Source: Alphaproteobacteria bacterium
Lineage (GTDB): Bacteria > Myxococcota_A > UBA796 > GCA-2862545
Assembly (NCBI GenBank): GCA_020632955.1
Contig: JACKEO010000001.1
Coordinates: 394,001-458,000 of the forward strand
Direction: 5' to 3'
Length of the DNA: 64,000 bases
Part shown: positions 33,703 to 41,613 of the stretch, piece by piece
How the letters are laid out: each line of letters opens with the position of its first letter
Position numbering within the stretch: position 1 is the first letter of the stretch
Program-made: the position numbers and the translations under genes
Notes under the pieces: generated by a model
The model's input: only the letters and a program-made list of their open reading frames with translations
Told to the model about the DNA's origin: nothing
Database searches by the model: none

Positions 33703-35506
33703 CGCGCGGCACGCGGTGGTCGCCGGCCTGGGGGCGATCGCCGTGGCCGGCCTGGCGGTGCAGGTGCCCTGGCGGCCCTCCGACGCCGCCGAGGCGTCCC
33801 ACCCGCCACCGACGGCCTCGCCCGGCGCCTTCGTGGGCAGCCAGGCCTGCGGGAGCTGCCACCCGGGTCCCCACGCCTCCTGGCAGCAGAGCTTCCACCG
33901 CACGATGACGCAGGTGGCCACGCCCGCCAAGGCGCTGGCGCCCTTCGCCGGCGAGGTGCTGTCCGACCGCGGACGCACGCTGCGCATGTCGCAGGACGAG
34001 GGCCGCCTGCGGGTGGAGGAGGCCGCCGACGGCACCTTCGGCGCGCCCCGGGCCGTCGAGATCAGCACCGGCTCCCACCACCTGCAGGTCTACTGGGTGC
34101 GGGCCGACGACGGCACGCTCACGCAGCTGCCCTTCGCCTGGCGGGTGGCGGAGGCGCGGTGGATCCCCAACGCCGACTCCTTCCTCGTGGACCCCGACCT
34201 CGCGGCCCGCGGCAGCGGCGGCCGCTGGGACACCACCTGCTTCCGCTGCCACGCCACCGGCTGGTCCACGGACGACCCCGCCACCGGGGCCCACGACCAG
34301 GTGGCCGTCCGGGACCTCGGCATCGCGTGCGAGGCCTGCCACGGCCCTGCGGCCCACCACGTGGCGCACAACCGCAACCCGCTGCGCCGATGGGGCCTGT
34401 GGCTGCAGGGCGAGGGCGACCCCACCGTGGTGCACCCCCACCGCCTCGACGCCGCGCGCGCCAACGCCGTGTGCGCCCAGTGCCACAGCGAGGCCATGCC
34501 CCGGGTGCTCCCGGGCGACGACCGGTCGCGTGAGCCCTTCCTGGCGGGCGGCCGCCACGAGGACCACTTCTCGCCCGACGCCCCCGAGCGCCTGCACCAG
34601 GCGCTGCACGAGCGCGGCGTGCTGTCGGGACCGCGCGTGGCCGACGGGTTCTGGCCCGACGGCACCGGGCGCGTGGCCGGACGCGAGCACACCGCGATGC
34701 GACGCTCGGCCTGCGCCGAACAGGGCGAGCTCGCCTGCACGGACTGCCACCAGCTCCACGGCGCCGACCCCGACCAGCAGCTCGCCCCCGCGGCGCGCAC
34801 CGACGCCATGTGCACCGGCTGCCACCCGGACGTGGCCGCAGCCGGCCGCGACCACACCCACCACGCGCCCGACGGGGAGGCCAGCCGCTGCGTGAGCTGC
34901 CACATGCCGCGCGTGACCTACGGGCTCTTCGCGGCGCGCCGCTCCCACCGCATCTCGAGCCCCACGGCGTCAGGCGCGGACGCCCACGCGCGGCCCAATG
35001 CCTGCAACCTCTGCCACCTCGACCAGACGCTGGCCTGGACCGCCGAGGCGCTGGCGGCCTGGCACGACCAGCCCCGACCCGAGCTCCCCCCGGTGCACAC
35101 GGAGGTGGCCGCCTCGCTGGTGTGGGCGCTCACCGGTGATGCCGTGCAGCGCGCCCTGATCGCCTGGCACCTGGGCGACGCCGCCGCGCGGGAGGCCTCG
35201 GGCGACGACTGGCAGGTGCCGGTGCTCAGCCACCTCCTCGACGACCGCTACGCCATCGTCCGGGCGCTGGCCGGAGAGGCCCTGTTCGGGCGGTGGGCGA
35301 CGCCCGAGGACTTCGACTACGTGGCCCCCGCCGAGGCACGTCGCGCCTTCGCGCGGCGCGCCCTCGACGCCTGGCCGGGCGGCAGGCCACGCGCCCCCGC
35401 CGAGGCACGTCAGCGCCTGCTGCAGCCCGACGGACAGGTGGATCTGCAGCGCTTCTCCGAGCTGGCCGCCCAGCGCGACGACACGCCCGTGGGGGTGACC
35501 GAGTGA
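33695..35506 (+). CDS. octaheme c-type cytochrome
   Basis: 603 residues from GTG 33695, overlapping the lipoprotein stop. An N-terminal hydrophobic segment (AVVAGLGAIAVAGLAV) serves as signal or anchor. Eight CxxCH sites: CGSCH (52), CFRCH (182), CEACH (212), CAQCH (260), CTDCH (348), CTGCH (373), CVSCH (399) and CNLCH (437). The clusters at 182-260 and 348-437 recall c554/Nrf-type multihaem proteins. Residues ~460-600 are helical (LAWTAEALAAWHD, HLLDDRYAIVRALAGEAL), HEAT-like. It should carry electrons in the periplasm or at the outer membrane. The next gene overlaps its stop (GTGA). Confidence 0.87.
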   Translation: MADARHAVVAGLGAIAVAGLAVQVPWRPSDAAEASHPPPTASPGAFVGSQACGSCHPGPHASWQQSFHRTMTQVATPAKALAPFAGEVLSDRGRTLRMSQDEGRLRVEEAADGTFGAPRAVEISTGSHHLQVYWVRADDGTLTQLPFAWRVAEARWIPNADSFLVDPDLAARGSGGRWDTTCFRCHATGWSTDDPATGAHDQVAVRDLGIACEACHGPAAHHVAHNRNPLRRWGLWLQGEGDPTVVHPHRLDAARANAVCAQCHSEAMPRVLPGDDRSREPFLAGGRHEDHFSPDAPERLHQALHERGVLSGPRVADGFWPDGTGRVAGREHTAMRRSACAEQGELACTDCHQLHGADPDQQLAPAARTDAMCTGCHPDVAAAGRDHTHHAPDGEASRCVSCHMPRVTYGLFAARRSHRISSPTASGADAHARPNACNLCHLDQTLAWTAEALAAWHDQPRPELPPVHTEVAASLVWALTGDAVQRALIAWHLGDAAAREASGDDWQVPVLSHLLDDRYAIVRALAGEALFGRWATPEDFDYVAPAEARRAFARRALDAWPGGRPRAPAEARQRLLQPDGQVDLQRFSELAAQRDDTPVGVTE

Positions 35507-35910
35507 CCGACCTGCAGCACGAGCGCCTGGGCTGGTGGTGGATCTGCGTGTTCGCGGCCCTGGGGCTCGTGCTCGAGACGCTCCACGGCCTGAAGCTGCC
35601 GGTCTACCTGGATCCGGCGGCCGGGCCGCGCCGCCTGCTCTGGACCCTCGCGCATGCCCACGGCGTGCTGCTGGGCCTGGTGCACCTGGGCTTCGCCGCC
35701 ACCCTGCGCGCGCGTCCCGCCTGGGAGGGACGAGGCAGGATCCTGGCCTCGCGTCTGCTGGTCGCCGCCGCCGTGCTGCTGCCCGCGGGCTTCTTCCTGG
35801 GCGGCCTCGTCATCCACGGCGGCGACCCGAACGCCCTGGTGCTGCTCACGCCCGTGGGCGGGCTGGCCCTGGTGGGCGCGGCCGCGCTCACGGCGCGCGC
35901 CACCCCGTGA
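35503..35910 (+). CDS. small four-helix membrane protein coupled to the cytochrome
   Basis: 135 residues from a GTG overlapping the cytochrome stop, behind GGGGGTG. Four hydrophobic segments: WWWICVFAALGLVLETLHGL, LLWTLAHAHGVLLGLVHLGFAATL, SRLLVAAAVLLPAGFFLGGLVIH and NALVLLTPVGGLALVGAAAL. Conserved-looking His in helices 1, 2 and 3 (LHG, HAHG, VIHGG) could bind haem b or serve a quinone site. Likely the inner-membrane partner of the octaheme cytochrome. I do not recognise a family. Confidence 0.75.
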   Translation: MTDLQHERLGWWWICVFAALGLVLETLHGLKLPVYLDPAAGPRRLLWTLAHAHGVLLGLVHLGFAATLRARPAWEGRGRILASRLLVAAAVLLPAGFFLGGLVIHGGDPNALVLLTPVGGLALVGAAALTARATP

Positions 35911-35919
35911 GGCGTGAGG

Positions 35920-35933
35920 CGTGAGGACTCACG
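35920..35933. terminator. hairpin between convergent genes
   Basis: CGTGAG-GA-CTCACG is a perfect six-pair dyad in the 35 bases between the membrane-protein gene and the convergent TetR gene. GGCGTGAG also repeats directly just before it. There is no T run, so a terminator role is tentative. Confidence 0.35.
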
Positions 35934-35945
35934 GTGCCGCCGACC

Positions 35946-36575
35946 TCAGGCAGGCGCGGTGAGCACGGAGCCCATGCGGGCCAGGCAGGCCTCGAAGACC
36001 GTCAGAGGCTCCTGACCCGACCCGGCAGCACCCTGCAGGGCCAGGCGTCCTGCGGCCACCACCGTCGCGGCCGCCAGGGCCACCGCGTGGCTGTCGGCCG
36101 GCACGCCCCAGCGCGCCGCGATGACGGCACCCAGCGCGGCCTCCGCGTCCACGGAGACCTGGATCCACACGGCCCGCAGCCGCTCCGTGCCCGTCAGCAC
36201 GTCGAGGAGGACCGCCGCGTCCTGGGCGTGGACGAGGCCCAGCACCTCGGCGTGCGCCTGCCTCACCGCGTCGGTCAGGCTGCCCTCGCCACACAGCGCG
36301 TCCACCCGCGCCACCACGTGGTCGAGCCCCGCCGTGAGGTAGGGCCTCACGGCATCCTCCTTCCGCGGGAAGTAGCGGTAGAAGGTCCGCTCCGACACCC
36401 CCGCGTGTTCGGCGAGCTCCCGGATGGTGAAGTCGCTGCGTCCGTGCTGCAGGAGGAGGGCCACCACCGCCTGGGAGGCCGCGAGCACGGCCTGGTCCCG
36501 GCTGCTCGGGGCGTCGAACCGCGGCAGGGGGGTCCCTTGGGAGGCGTCGGGCGTGGGCTCGGGGTGCGTGGGCAT
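35946..36575 (-). CDS. TetR-family regulator, divergent to di-iron protein
   Basis: 209 residues from ATG 36575 behind GGAGAGG. After a Pro-rich start, the HTH reads FTIRELAEHAGVSERTFYRYFPRKEDAVRPYL (about 48-80), a textbook TetR recognition helix. The C-terminal domain is helical (VLLDVLTGTERLRAVWIQV, AVALAAATVVAAGRLAL). It is transcribed away from the di-iron oxygenase gene with 78 bases between, containing a perfect palindrome, so it very probably represses that gene. Confidence 0.88.
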   Translation of the reverse strand: MPTHPEPTPDASQGTPLPRFDAPSSRDQAVLAASQAVVALLLQHGRSDFTIRELAEHAGVSERTFYRYFPRKEDAVRPYLTAGLDHVVARVDALCGEGSLTDAVRQAHAEVLGLVHAQDAAVLLDVLTGTERLRAVWIQVSVDAEAALGAVIAARWGVPADSHAVALAAATVVAAGRLALQGAAGSGQEPLTVFEACLARMGSVLTAPA

Positions 36576-36607
36576 CGACCTCTCCCCGGCTCCGTCCACG
36601 GCAGATG

Positions 36608-36622
36608 TGGCAGTTTCTGCCA
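36608..36622. promoter_or_regulatory. TetR operator palindrome
   Basis: TGGCAG-TTT-CTGCCA is a perfect 15-base dyad in the shared upstream region of the TetR and di-iron genes. Size and symmetry fit a TetR-dimer site. A third TGGCA follows at 36628. GGAGGAGG at about 36640 is the ribosome site for ATG 36654. Confidence 0.6.
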
Positions 36623-36653
36623 GTGCGTGGCATGGAGGCCGGAGGAGGTCCCC

Positions 36654-37508
36654 ATGTCGACGGCCCTGCGGGCGATGGCGCCCGCGCAGCGGATCCGGTT
36701 CCGCGCAGCCTACCTCACCCACCTGCGCGCACGCGACGGCGTGCCCGACCTTCGCGAGCGCAGCTTCGACGTGCGCGAGCGCTTCTTCGAGCGCATCGAC
36801 GCGGAGCCGGTGCGGTGGGAGGGCGCCTCTCCCGTGGATCCGGACGTGTTCGCCCGCAACCACGTGGCACCGGCACCCGAGCCGGGGCTCGACGCGGCCA
36901 CGCTCTGGGCCCTGGCCACCGCCAAGGTCAACCGCGCCGAGCAGTTCGGCGTGGAGATGAAGATCGACCACGTGGGCGACGAGGTCACGAACGTGGACGA
37001 CCCCTACACCTACATCCAGGTGGAGGAGACCTACCACACCCGCATCCTGCGGGACGTGCTGGCCACCCTGGGCCTGCAGATGGAGGTGGCCACCCCCCAG
37101 GCGGGCACGCGCCTGCTCATCCGCGGCATGGTCCACATGCCCGAGGGCCTGGCCAACGTGGCCATCCTCTGCGGCGAGATCTTCGGCGTGGCCGTCTTCT
37201 CCCTGCTGCTCGACAAGGCCCGCGAGCTCTTCGCGGCCCAGCCCGTGGTCCTCGAGCGGATGGAGGAGCTCTTCGCCCAGATCCTCGTGGACGAGGTGGG
37301 CCACGTCCACTTCGTGCGCAGCACCCTGGGCCCCGCGGGCATCCGCCTCGCCCGCTGGATGCTGCCGGTGGTCGCGAACGCCACGCTGCGCGACATCCCC
37401 GAGCTGGTGGCGCTCTTCGGCCGTGAGGCGATCCTCACGCGGGTGCTGGCGGCCGACGTGGATGGCGCGGCGGCGGGGTACGAAGACCGGATGGTGGTGG
37501 AGGGGTGA
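36654..37508 (+). CDS. ferritin-like di-iron oxygenase (AurF-like metal set)
   Basis: 284 residues. The helical ferritin-like core shows a complete carboxylate-bridged di-iron set: E96 (AEQFGVEMK), E125-T-Y-H128, E175 (CGEIFG) and E214-V-G-H217, with another His at 219. This E, ExxH, E, ExxH order is that of di-iron oxygenases including AurF-like N-oxygenases and fatty-acid desaturase relatives. No transmembrane segment is obvious. A nearby TetR gene with an operator palindrome points to induction by a small-molecule substrate. Substrate unknown; a desaturase or hydroxylase is also possible. Confidence 0.75.
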   Translation: MSTALRAMAPAQRIRFRAAYLTHLRARDGVPDLRERSFDVRERFFERIDAEPVRWEGASPVDPDVFARNHVAPAPEPGLDAATLWALATAKVNRAEQFGVEMKIDHVGDEVTNVDDPYTYIQVEETYHTRILRDVLATLGLQMEVATPQAGTRLLIRGMVHMPEGLANVAILCGEIFGVAVFSLLLDKARELFAAQPVVLERMEELFAQILVDEVGHVHFVRSTLGPAGIRLARWMLPVVANATLRDIPELVALFGREAILTRVLAADVDGAAAGYEDRMVVEG

Positions 37509-37521
37509 GGCTGGGCGTGGG

Positions 37522-37541
37522 GGCTCGCGGACTGGCGAGCC
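37522..37541. terminator. bidirectional hairpin between convergent genes
   Basis: GGCTCGC-GGACTG-GCGAGCC is a seven-pair stem with a six-base loop filling the gap between the di-iron gene and the convergent outer-membrane gene, whose stop begins at 37542. Only a short TTT follows on the plus strand, so its strength is uncertain. Confidence 0.5.
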
Positions 37542-39437
37542 TCACCGTTTGCGGGTGGGGATGCGGGCGAGGAGGCCGATGCTCGCACCAACGCCCGCGG
37601 CGAACCTCCACTCGACGGGTGCGGAGTTGAGCGCAGCCGGCGCATCGAACAAGCCACCTGCGGGGTAGAACGTGGTGAACTCGTCCTGACGAACGAAGGG
37701 GCCGGAGGACAGGCCCGTCCAGTTCTGGAAAGACTGCCCCGCCACGGGGACGTCGATATCGACGCGCGCGAACACGGAAAGGTAGCGCCACACATCGGCC
37801 TCCAACCCAGCTCCGGCGCGAAGAACGACGAGGTTGTTGCCCGCCATCCACGCGGCAACGTAGCTGTCCGGGAGCGGTGAGATCACCGAAGCGATGCTCC
37901 GGCCATCCCAGTATGCCCACCCGATACTTGCGGTGGGACGTACCAGCTTCGCCGGGAGCGGTGCGAAGGTCACGCGGTTGCCGACGTACCAGCTGGGGTC
38001 GCTGATGACCTGATCGAGGGAGGCCGGGTCGGGAATCTCGCGTTGCGGCGCTCCATCGATTTCGGAGAAGAACTGCCATCGGAAGGGAGAGGCAAGCACC
38101 CCCACGACAAAGGTCACGTCGAGCCATGGCAGGACGCCGTACCCGAGCTCGAACTCACCCGCGGCCACGAGATCGTTCACGTTCAGCTGGAGCGCGCTCT
38201 GCTGCAGGATGTCCCCACTACGCGGGCTTTGCTGGAACTCCTTGGGGGTCCCATCCCGCAGGAGCAGGCCCGTATGGTGCGCCTGTCCCCAGGGGCCCTG
38301 GCTGAATCGGAACGCGGCGCGCACCAGCACCTGCGCACGCCTTCCTTGGTCCGGCCGGTGCGCGGCCGCAGCGGATGCGGTCTCTCGCATCGGGGATGAC
38401 CTAGGCGCGTCCAGGCTCGCGCCCGCGAGCGGCCGGACCTCGGTGCGCGCGAGGACGACCTCGTTACTGACGAGCACGAGGTCCAGGCTCCATCGCTCGG
38501 ACGCGTGCGCGGGGAGCTGCTCGACCAGCGTCCACGTGCTGTCGTCCACGCGCGACATCCAGCCGAGGTGCCGCCCGCCCTCCTCTACCGCCACGCGTGC
38601 TGTCGACGGGACCTCCGAGGACCGCGCCGTGAGCGTGTACGGCTCCCCGACGCGCGCCGCCTCCAGCTCGACCTCGACGGTGAGGGTCACGCCCTCGAGC
38701 GCCACCTCCACTTCCACCTCGGCCTGGTCGGCCTGCACCAGCCGCGCCCGCGCGAACCGCGTGGTCTCGGCGTCCACCTGCCGCACCTCGAAGACCACGT
38801 TCCCCGGGTGGCGTGAGGACCAGTGGAGCACCACGAGCTCGCGGAAGCCCATGCGCTCCACGCGCGCCACGGCCTCGTCGCGGTGGGCCGGATCGAGCAG
38901 CAGGAGCCCGTCGTCGCCCAGCACCGAGGGATCCTCGGCGGCCTGGCTGCCCTCGGGGAGCGCGCCCAGGAGAGCCGACAGGATCCGGTCCTGGCGCTCC
39001 CAGATCCACCCGGGCGCCGACGTCTCCGGGTCCACGAGGAAGAGCACCGGGCGCTCGCGTGCCAGCCGCAGCCGCACGATCTGCGCCAGTCGGTCGCCGG
39101 CCAGCTCGGGCCAGGTCTCCTCGGAGGGCTCCACCACCACCACATCGCCCGGCACGACCGGCTCGCCGTCCAGGCGCGCCTCCACCGCCTCCACGAGCGC
39201 GGCAGGCGCCTCACGGCGCGTGAGGCAGCCCAGCAGCTTCTCGTCCACCTCGTTCGTCTCCACGAGGAGGAGGAGTTGCGCCATTGGCGTGCGGTCCACG
39301 AGGTCCATCAGCGTGCCGCACCGCAGGGTGTCGGCGGCGCTCGCCACCGTGGACGTGAGGAGCCCCACCAGGACGCCGACGCTGCGCCCCCGCAGCACGA
39401 GCCGTCCCCCCACGCTCGACCGTGCCCCCGTCGACAT
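37542..39437 (-). CDS. exported outer-membrane-type protein of unknown family
   Basis: 631 residues from ATG 39437. RGRSVGVLVGLLTSTVASAAD is a Sec signal peptide (ASA-AD). Residues ~35-200 form an alpha/beta region (DVVVVEPSEETWPELAGDRLAQIVRLRLA, ELVVLHWSSRHPGNVVFEVRQVD). About 210-350 are beta-sandwich-like, and the last ~270 residues have alternating strands ending in FAAGVGASIGLLARIPTRKR, suggesting an outer-membrane barrel. The 3' third is less GC-rich than its neighbours. Separated from the di-iron gene by a hairpin. No family recognised; a surface sensor-porin fusion is only a guess. Confidence 0.72.
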   Translation of the reverse strand: MSTGARSSVGGRLVLRGRSVGVLVGLLTSTVASAADTLRCGTLMDLVDRTPMAQLLLLVETNEVDEKLLGCLTRREAPAALVEAVEARLDGEPVVPGDVVVVEPSEETWPELAGDRLAQIVRLRLARERPVLFLVDPETSAPGWIWERQDRILSALLGALPEGSQAAEDPSVLGDDGLLLLDPAHRDEAVARVERMGFRELVVLHWSSRHPGNVVFEVRQVDAETTRFARARLVQADQAEVEVEVALEGVTLTVEVELEAARVGEPYTLTARSSEVPSTARVAVEEGGRHLGWMSRVDDSTWTLVEQLPAHASERWSLDLVLVSNEVVLARTEVRPLAGASLDAPRSSPMRETASAAAAHRPDQGRRAQVLVRAAFRFSQGPWGQAHHTGLLLRDGTPKEFQQSPRSGDILQQSALQLNVNDLVAAGEFELGYGVLPWLDVTFVVGVLASPFRWQFFSEIDGAPQREIPDPASLDQVISDPSWYVGNRVTFAPLPAKLVRPTASIGWAYWDGRSIASVISPLPDSYVAAWMAGNNLVVLRAGAGLEADVWRYLSVFARVDIDVPVAGQSFQNWTGLSSGPFVRQDEFTTFYPAGGLFDAPAALNSAPVEWRFAAGVGASIGLLARIPTRKR

Positions 39438-39625
39438 GGATGGTGTCCCCCGCCGCCAGCGCCTCGCGCCGCCTCGGCCATCCGGCCGACGCCACGAGGA
39501 TAGTCGGCCGGAGGCCACGAGGCCCGCCATCGGCGCTGGCACGGCCCGACCCCCTCGGGCAGGCTCGGCGGAGCTGTCAGATCGACGCCCGCTCGTCGTC
39601 CCAGACAGCATCGACCGGAGCCCAC

Positions 39626-40612
39626 CTGCCCTCCCCCTTCCGCCCCACCCCCTTCGCCCGCACCCTCCTCCGCCGGATGCTCCGCGCCCGCGCCACGGAG
39701 CTCCACGGCGACCCCGACGCCCGCGTCTCCCCGCTGCTCCCGCAGTGGCAGGAGGGGCTGCACCCCGCGGTGCGCGCTGAGGCCGAGACCCTCGTGGCGT
39801 CGGGCGCCCTCCCCCTGCACGACCACGTCCACGCCCTGCACAGCTCCCAGGCCTTCGCGCTGAACCTCTTCTTGCCGGCGCGCGTGGGCGATCGCACGGC
39901 ACTCTCGGCCTTCGTGTCCGACGCCCTGGGCCGGGCGGTGTCGATCGTCGACGTGGAGCTGGAGTTCATCGGCTCGGGCGACCTCCTCGCCGAGATCCCC
40001 GGCGCTGTGCCGGGACCCGACGACCGCGTCACGCAGGCCGACGTGGCCCTGCACCTGCAGGACGAGGCCGGGCGCCGCGGCCTGCTGCTCGTGGAGGTGA
40101 AGCTGTCGGAGGGGGGCTTCACCGCCTGCGGCGGCGCAGGCAGTCGGGGCAACCGCGACAGGGCCCCCTGCGAGGACGCCGCGATCTTCCTGGCCGACCC
40201 GGCACGATGCTACCTCCGCCGTCCCCGCCACGCGGCACGCGACCGTCGCTACTGGACCCTCTTCGCCGCGCACCACGGCAGCGTCGCCGCCGCCTTCCCG
40301 GGCGCGGCCCCGACCGGTCCCTGCCCCTTCGCCGGAGACTGGCAGCAGCCCATGCGCAACCACGCACTGGCGCTGGCCGCCGTGGAGGCGGGCCTCGCGG
40401 ACTTCGCCGCCGTGGCCCTGGTGCACCACGACCACAACCCCGACGTGCCGGGCCCGTGGGACGCCTACCGTGAGGCGGTGGCCGCACCCGAGCTGCTCCA
40501 GCGCTGGCCCGCCTCACGCCTCCTCACGGCGCTCGACGCCACGCTCCCGGCCGCACCCTTCCCGGTCGGGGCGTGGCTGCGCGAGCGGTACCACCTCCCG
40601 GAGACCCCATGA
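39626..40612 (+). CDS. PD-(D/E)XK nuclease-like protein
   Basis: About 328 residues. Start is uncertain: CTG 39626 has GGAG five bases upstream and begins PSPFRPTPFARTLLRRM, while ATG 39674 has no ribosome site. The nuclease core has D139 (TQADVALHL), then LLLVEVKLSEGGF (E157-V-K159), the Asp ... Glu-x-Lys triad of PD-(D/E)XK enzymes, resembling PGN_0703-type restriction-like families. Cys-containing segments follow (GGAGSRGNRDRAPCEDA, RCYLRR). It overlaps the next nuclease-like gene by ATGA and converges on a PLD-helicase, hinting at DNA defence or processing. Confidence 0.62.
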   Translation: MPSPFRPTPFARTLLRRMLRARATELHGDPDARVSPLLPQWQEGLHPAVRAEAETLVASGALPLHDHVHALHSSQAFALNLFLPARVGDRTALSAFVSDALGRAVSIVDVELEFIGSGDLLAEIPGAVPGPDDRVTQADVALHLQDEAGRRGLLLVEVKLSEGGFTACGGAGSRGNRDRAPCEDAAIFLADPARCYLRRPRHAARDRRYWTLFAAHHGSVAAAFPGAAPTGPCPFAGDWQQPMRNHALALAAVEAGLADFAAVALVHHDHNPDVPGPWDAYREAVAAPELLQRWPASRLLTALDATLPAAPFPVGAWLRERYHLPETP

Positions 40613-41613
40613 CCCAGGACTTCGACCGCCTGGTGTGCGCGCCCGTCCGCGCCCACCTCGGCCGCCCCGTGCGTCTTCCCTCGGCGGGGGACTGGCGGGT
40701 GGACACGGTGCGCGGCGTGCCCACCCTCACGCTCACGCTGCCTCACGCCACCCTCGGTCGGAACCTCCAGACCACCCACGCCGCCGCACCGGCCTTCCTC
40801 GCCTGCTTCGGCTGGTGGCACGGCCGGCTCACGGGCACCGACCCGGCCCTCCACCTCGACATCGTGGGCGACGAGCCCGCCGACCCCTCCGCGCGACGTC
40901 ACGCGCGCCGTGCCCGCATCGCCCTGGAGGCCCTCACGGTCGCCCTCGGCGACCGGCTCACCACCACCGGCCTCGAGGCCGACCCCTGGCCGCGCGTCCC
41001 CGTCTTCAACGCTCCGAAGGAGGCCCGAGGCAGCGAGCTCGGCGGGGGCGGACGGGAGCACCAGGTGGAGGTGCAGCTCGCCGACGAGCCGGAGCACGCG
41101 CGCACCCTGCCCGTCGACGACGTGCGCATCGACGGCTTCCAGCGCCAGCTCCCGCTGGGGCTCTTCGAGGGCACGGTGGCCCACGACGCCCGGTGGACCC
41201 CGGGGAACAAGGCCCAGGCCGACCTGTGGGCCACCTCGCCGGACGGCCGCGTCTTCCACCTCTTCGAGCTGAAGGTGGCCGACAACGACGGACTGGGGAT
41301 CCTGCCCGAGCTGCTCTGCTACCTGTGGCTGGTGCACCGGGCCCGCGTGGGGCTGCCCGACGGTCGCCGGCTCACGGGGGGAGGCGCGGGCCTGGACGCC
41401 GCGCGCCGCGCCGAGCGTCTCGTGGGATGGACGCTGGCGCCCGACCTCCACCCCCTGCTCGGCACCCCCGACGCCACGCCGCTCTCGTGGATCGCCGAGG
41501 GGCTGCGTCCCCACATGGACCTCGGGATGCTCGGCTTCCACGACCCCGGCGGGCCGCGAGGCTTCGGCGGCTGGCGGCCCGAGCGCACCTGGCGGTCGTG
41601 GGCCGCGGCCTAG
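40609..41613 (+). CDS. second PD-(D/E)XK nuclease-like protein
   Basis: 334 residues from ATG 40609, overlapping the previous stop. NKAQADLWATSPDGRVFHLFELKVADNDG carries D205, E220 and K222, again an Asp ... Glu-x-Lys constellation with the GR turn between strands seen in PD-(D/E)XK folds. A helix follows (ILPELLCYLWLVHRARVG). The N-terminal ~150 residues are alpha/beta and unrecognised. Both nuclease-like genes are co-translated, suggesting a hetero-complex. Its TAG stop shares the palindromic CTAG with the stop of the convergent helicase gene. Confidence 0.62.
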   Translation: MTQDFDRLVCAPVRAHLGRPVRLPSAGDWRVDTVRGVPTLTLTLPHATLGRNLQTTHAAAPAFLACFGWWHGRLTGTDPALHLDIVGDEPADPSARRHARRARIALEALTVALGDRLTTTGLEADPWPRVPVFNAPKEARGSELGGGGREHQVEVQLADEPEHARTLPVDDVRIDGFQRQLPLGLFEGTVAHDARWTPGNKAQADLWATSPDGRVFHLFELKVADNDGLGILPELLCYLWLVHRARVGLPDGRRLTGGGAGLDAARRAERLVGWTLAPDLHPLLGTPDATPLSWIAEGLRPHMDLGMLGFHDPGGPRGFGGWRPERTWRSWAAA

